Part shown: in pieces, positions 14,319 through 14,398 of the stretch
How the letters are laid out: each line of letters begins with the position of its first letter
How positions within the stretch are numbered: position 1 is the first letter of the stretch
Source: Bacillota bacterium
GTDB lineage: Bacteria; Bacillota; Clostridia; Christensenellales; Aristaeellaceae
Length of the DNA: 14,398 bases
Assembly (NCBI GenBank): GCA_019137115.1
Contig: JAGVSV010000249.1
Span: 1 to 14,398 of the forward strand
Reading direction: 5' to 3'
The notes under the pieces: model-generated
Told to the model about the DNA's origin: nothing
The model's database searches: none
Seen by the model: the letters and a program-made list of their open reading frames with translations, nothing else
Position numbers and translations under genes: made by a program

Positions 14319-14398
14319 ATGAACAGCAACATCGGCAGACAGCCCGTCCACACGTTGGACGCCCCGGCGGCCATCGGCCCCTACGCGCAGGCGGTCAA
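14319..14398 (+). CDS. RidA-family protein, N-terminal part (runs off window)
   Basis: Only the first 26 codons are present. The ATG is preceded by a near-perfect AAAGGAGG (14303-14310). The visible part contains LDAPAAIGPYAQAV, the well-known N-terminal signature of the Rid (YjgF/YER057c/UK114) family, whose members hydrolyse reactive enamine/imine intermediates to ketoacids and ammonia. The first nine residues before it are longer and more polar than in typical RidA. The catalytic arginine lies beyond the window, so RidA versus another Rid subgroup cannot be decided. Confidence 0.85.
   Translation, partial: MNSNIGRQPVHTLDAPAAIGPYAQAV

Noticed and set aside
14210..14398. Open frame starting in the -10 element before the RidA-family gene
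   Set aside because: Its ATG lies inside the predicted -10, it has no ribosome binding site, and it is out of frame with the clear RidA signature behind AAAGGAGG.

Overview
The window looks like a chromosomal segment of a GC-rich, low-profile member of the Clostridia (Bacillota). The evidence is strong GGAGG-type ribosome binding sites, AUG/GUG starts, sigma-A-like promoters, tightly coupled genes, and several families typical of spore-forming Firmicutes: GerM domains, YitT/DUF2179, a CD1247-type protein directly after efp, DUF6062 and Ktr potassium uptake. No phage, insertion sequence, CRISPR array, tRNA or rRNA was recognised. The species cannot be named from this sequence.

Left part, plus strand (27-7124). 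A proline-specific aminopeptidase (M24), elongation factor P and a small acidic cysteine-rich CD1247-like protein form a compact run, with gaps of about 20-30 bases. After a GC-rich hairpin (2181-2202) come the potassium channel subunit KtrB, its RCK regulator KtrA and a DEDDh 3'-5' exonuclease, again closely packed. A short AT-richer gap (4892-4981) carries a good promoter and TTTG repeats at helical spacing. It drives an OmpR-family response regulator and an overlapping sensor histidine kinase.

Middle and right part, minus strand (7125-14039). The histidine kinase and the minus-strand operon meet stop codon to stop codon with no base between them. Read in its own direction (right to left), the right half starts at a divergent promoter region with yitT, then dnaX (DNA polymerase III gamma/tau). 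After an 80-base gap with an extended -10 promoter candidate comes a four-gene operon: a three-helix membrane protein ending in a Cys/His module, a DUF6062 protein with two Cys modules, a secreted single-GerM protein, and a secreted protein that I read as three GerM-like units in tandem. The last three are joined by a 1-base gap, TAATG and ATGA, so they are almost surely co-translated.

Right edge (14040-14398). An intergenic region carries back-to-back promoters, for yitT leftwards and for the start of a RidA-family gene rightwards. The RidA gene runs off the window.

Most genes are housekeeping (proline-stretch translation, peptide turnover, potassium homeostasis, replication). The least explained part is the four-gene GerM/DUF6062/membrane operon. 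It looks like an envelope or sporulation assembly module, but that is an inference from domains and coupling. I see no clear sign of a wholly new defence or mobile system.
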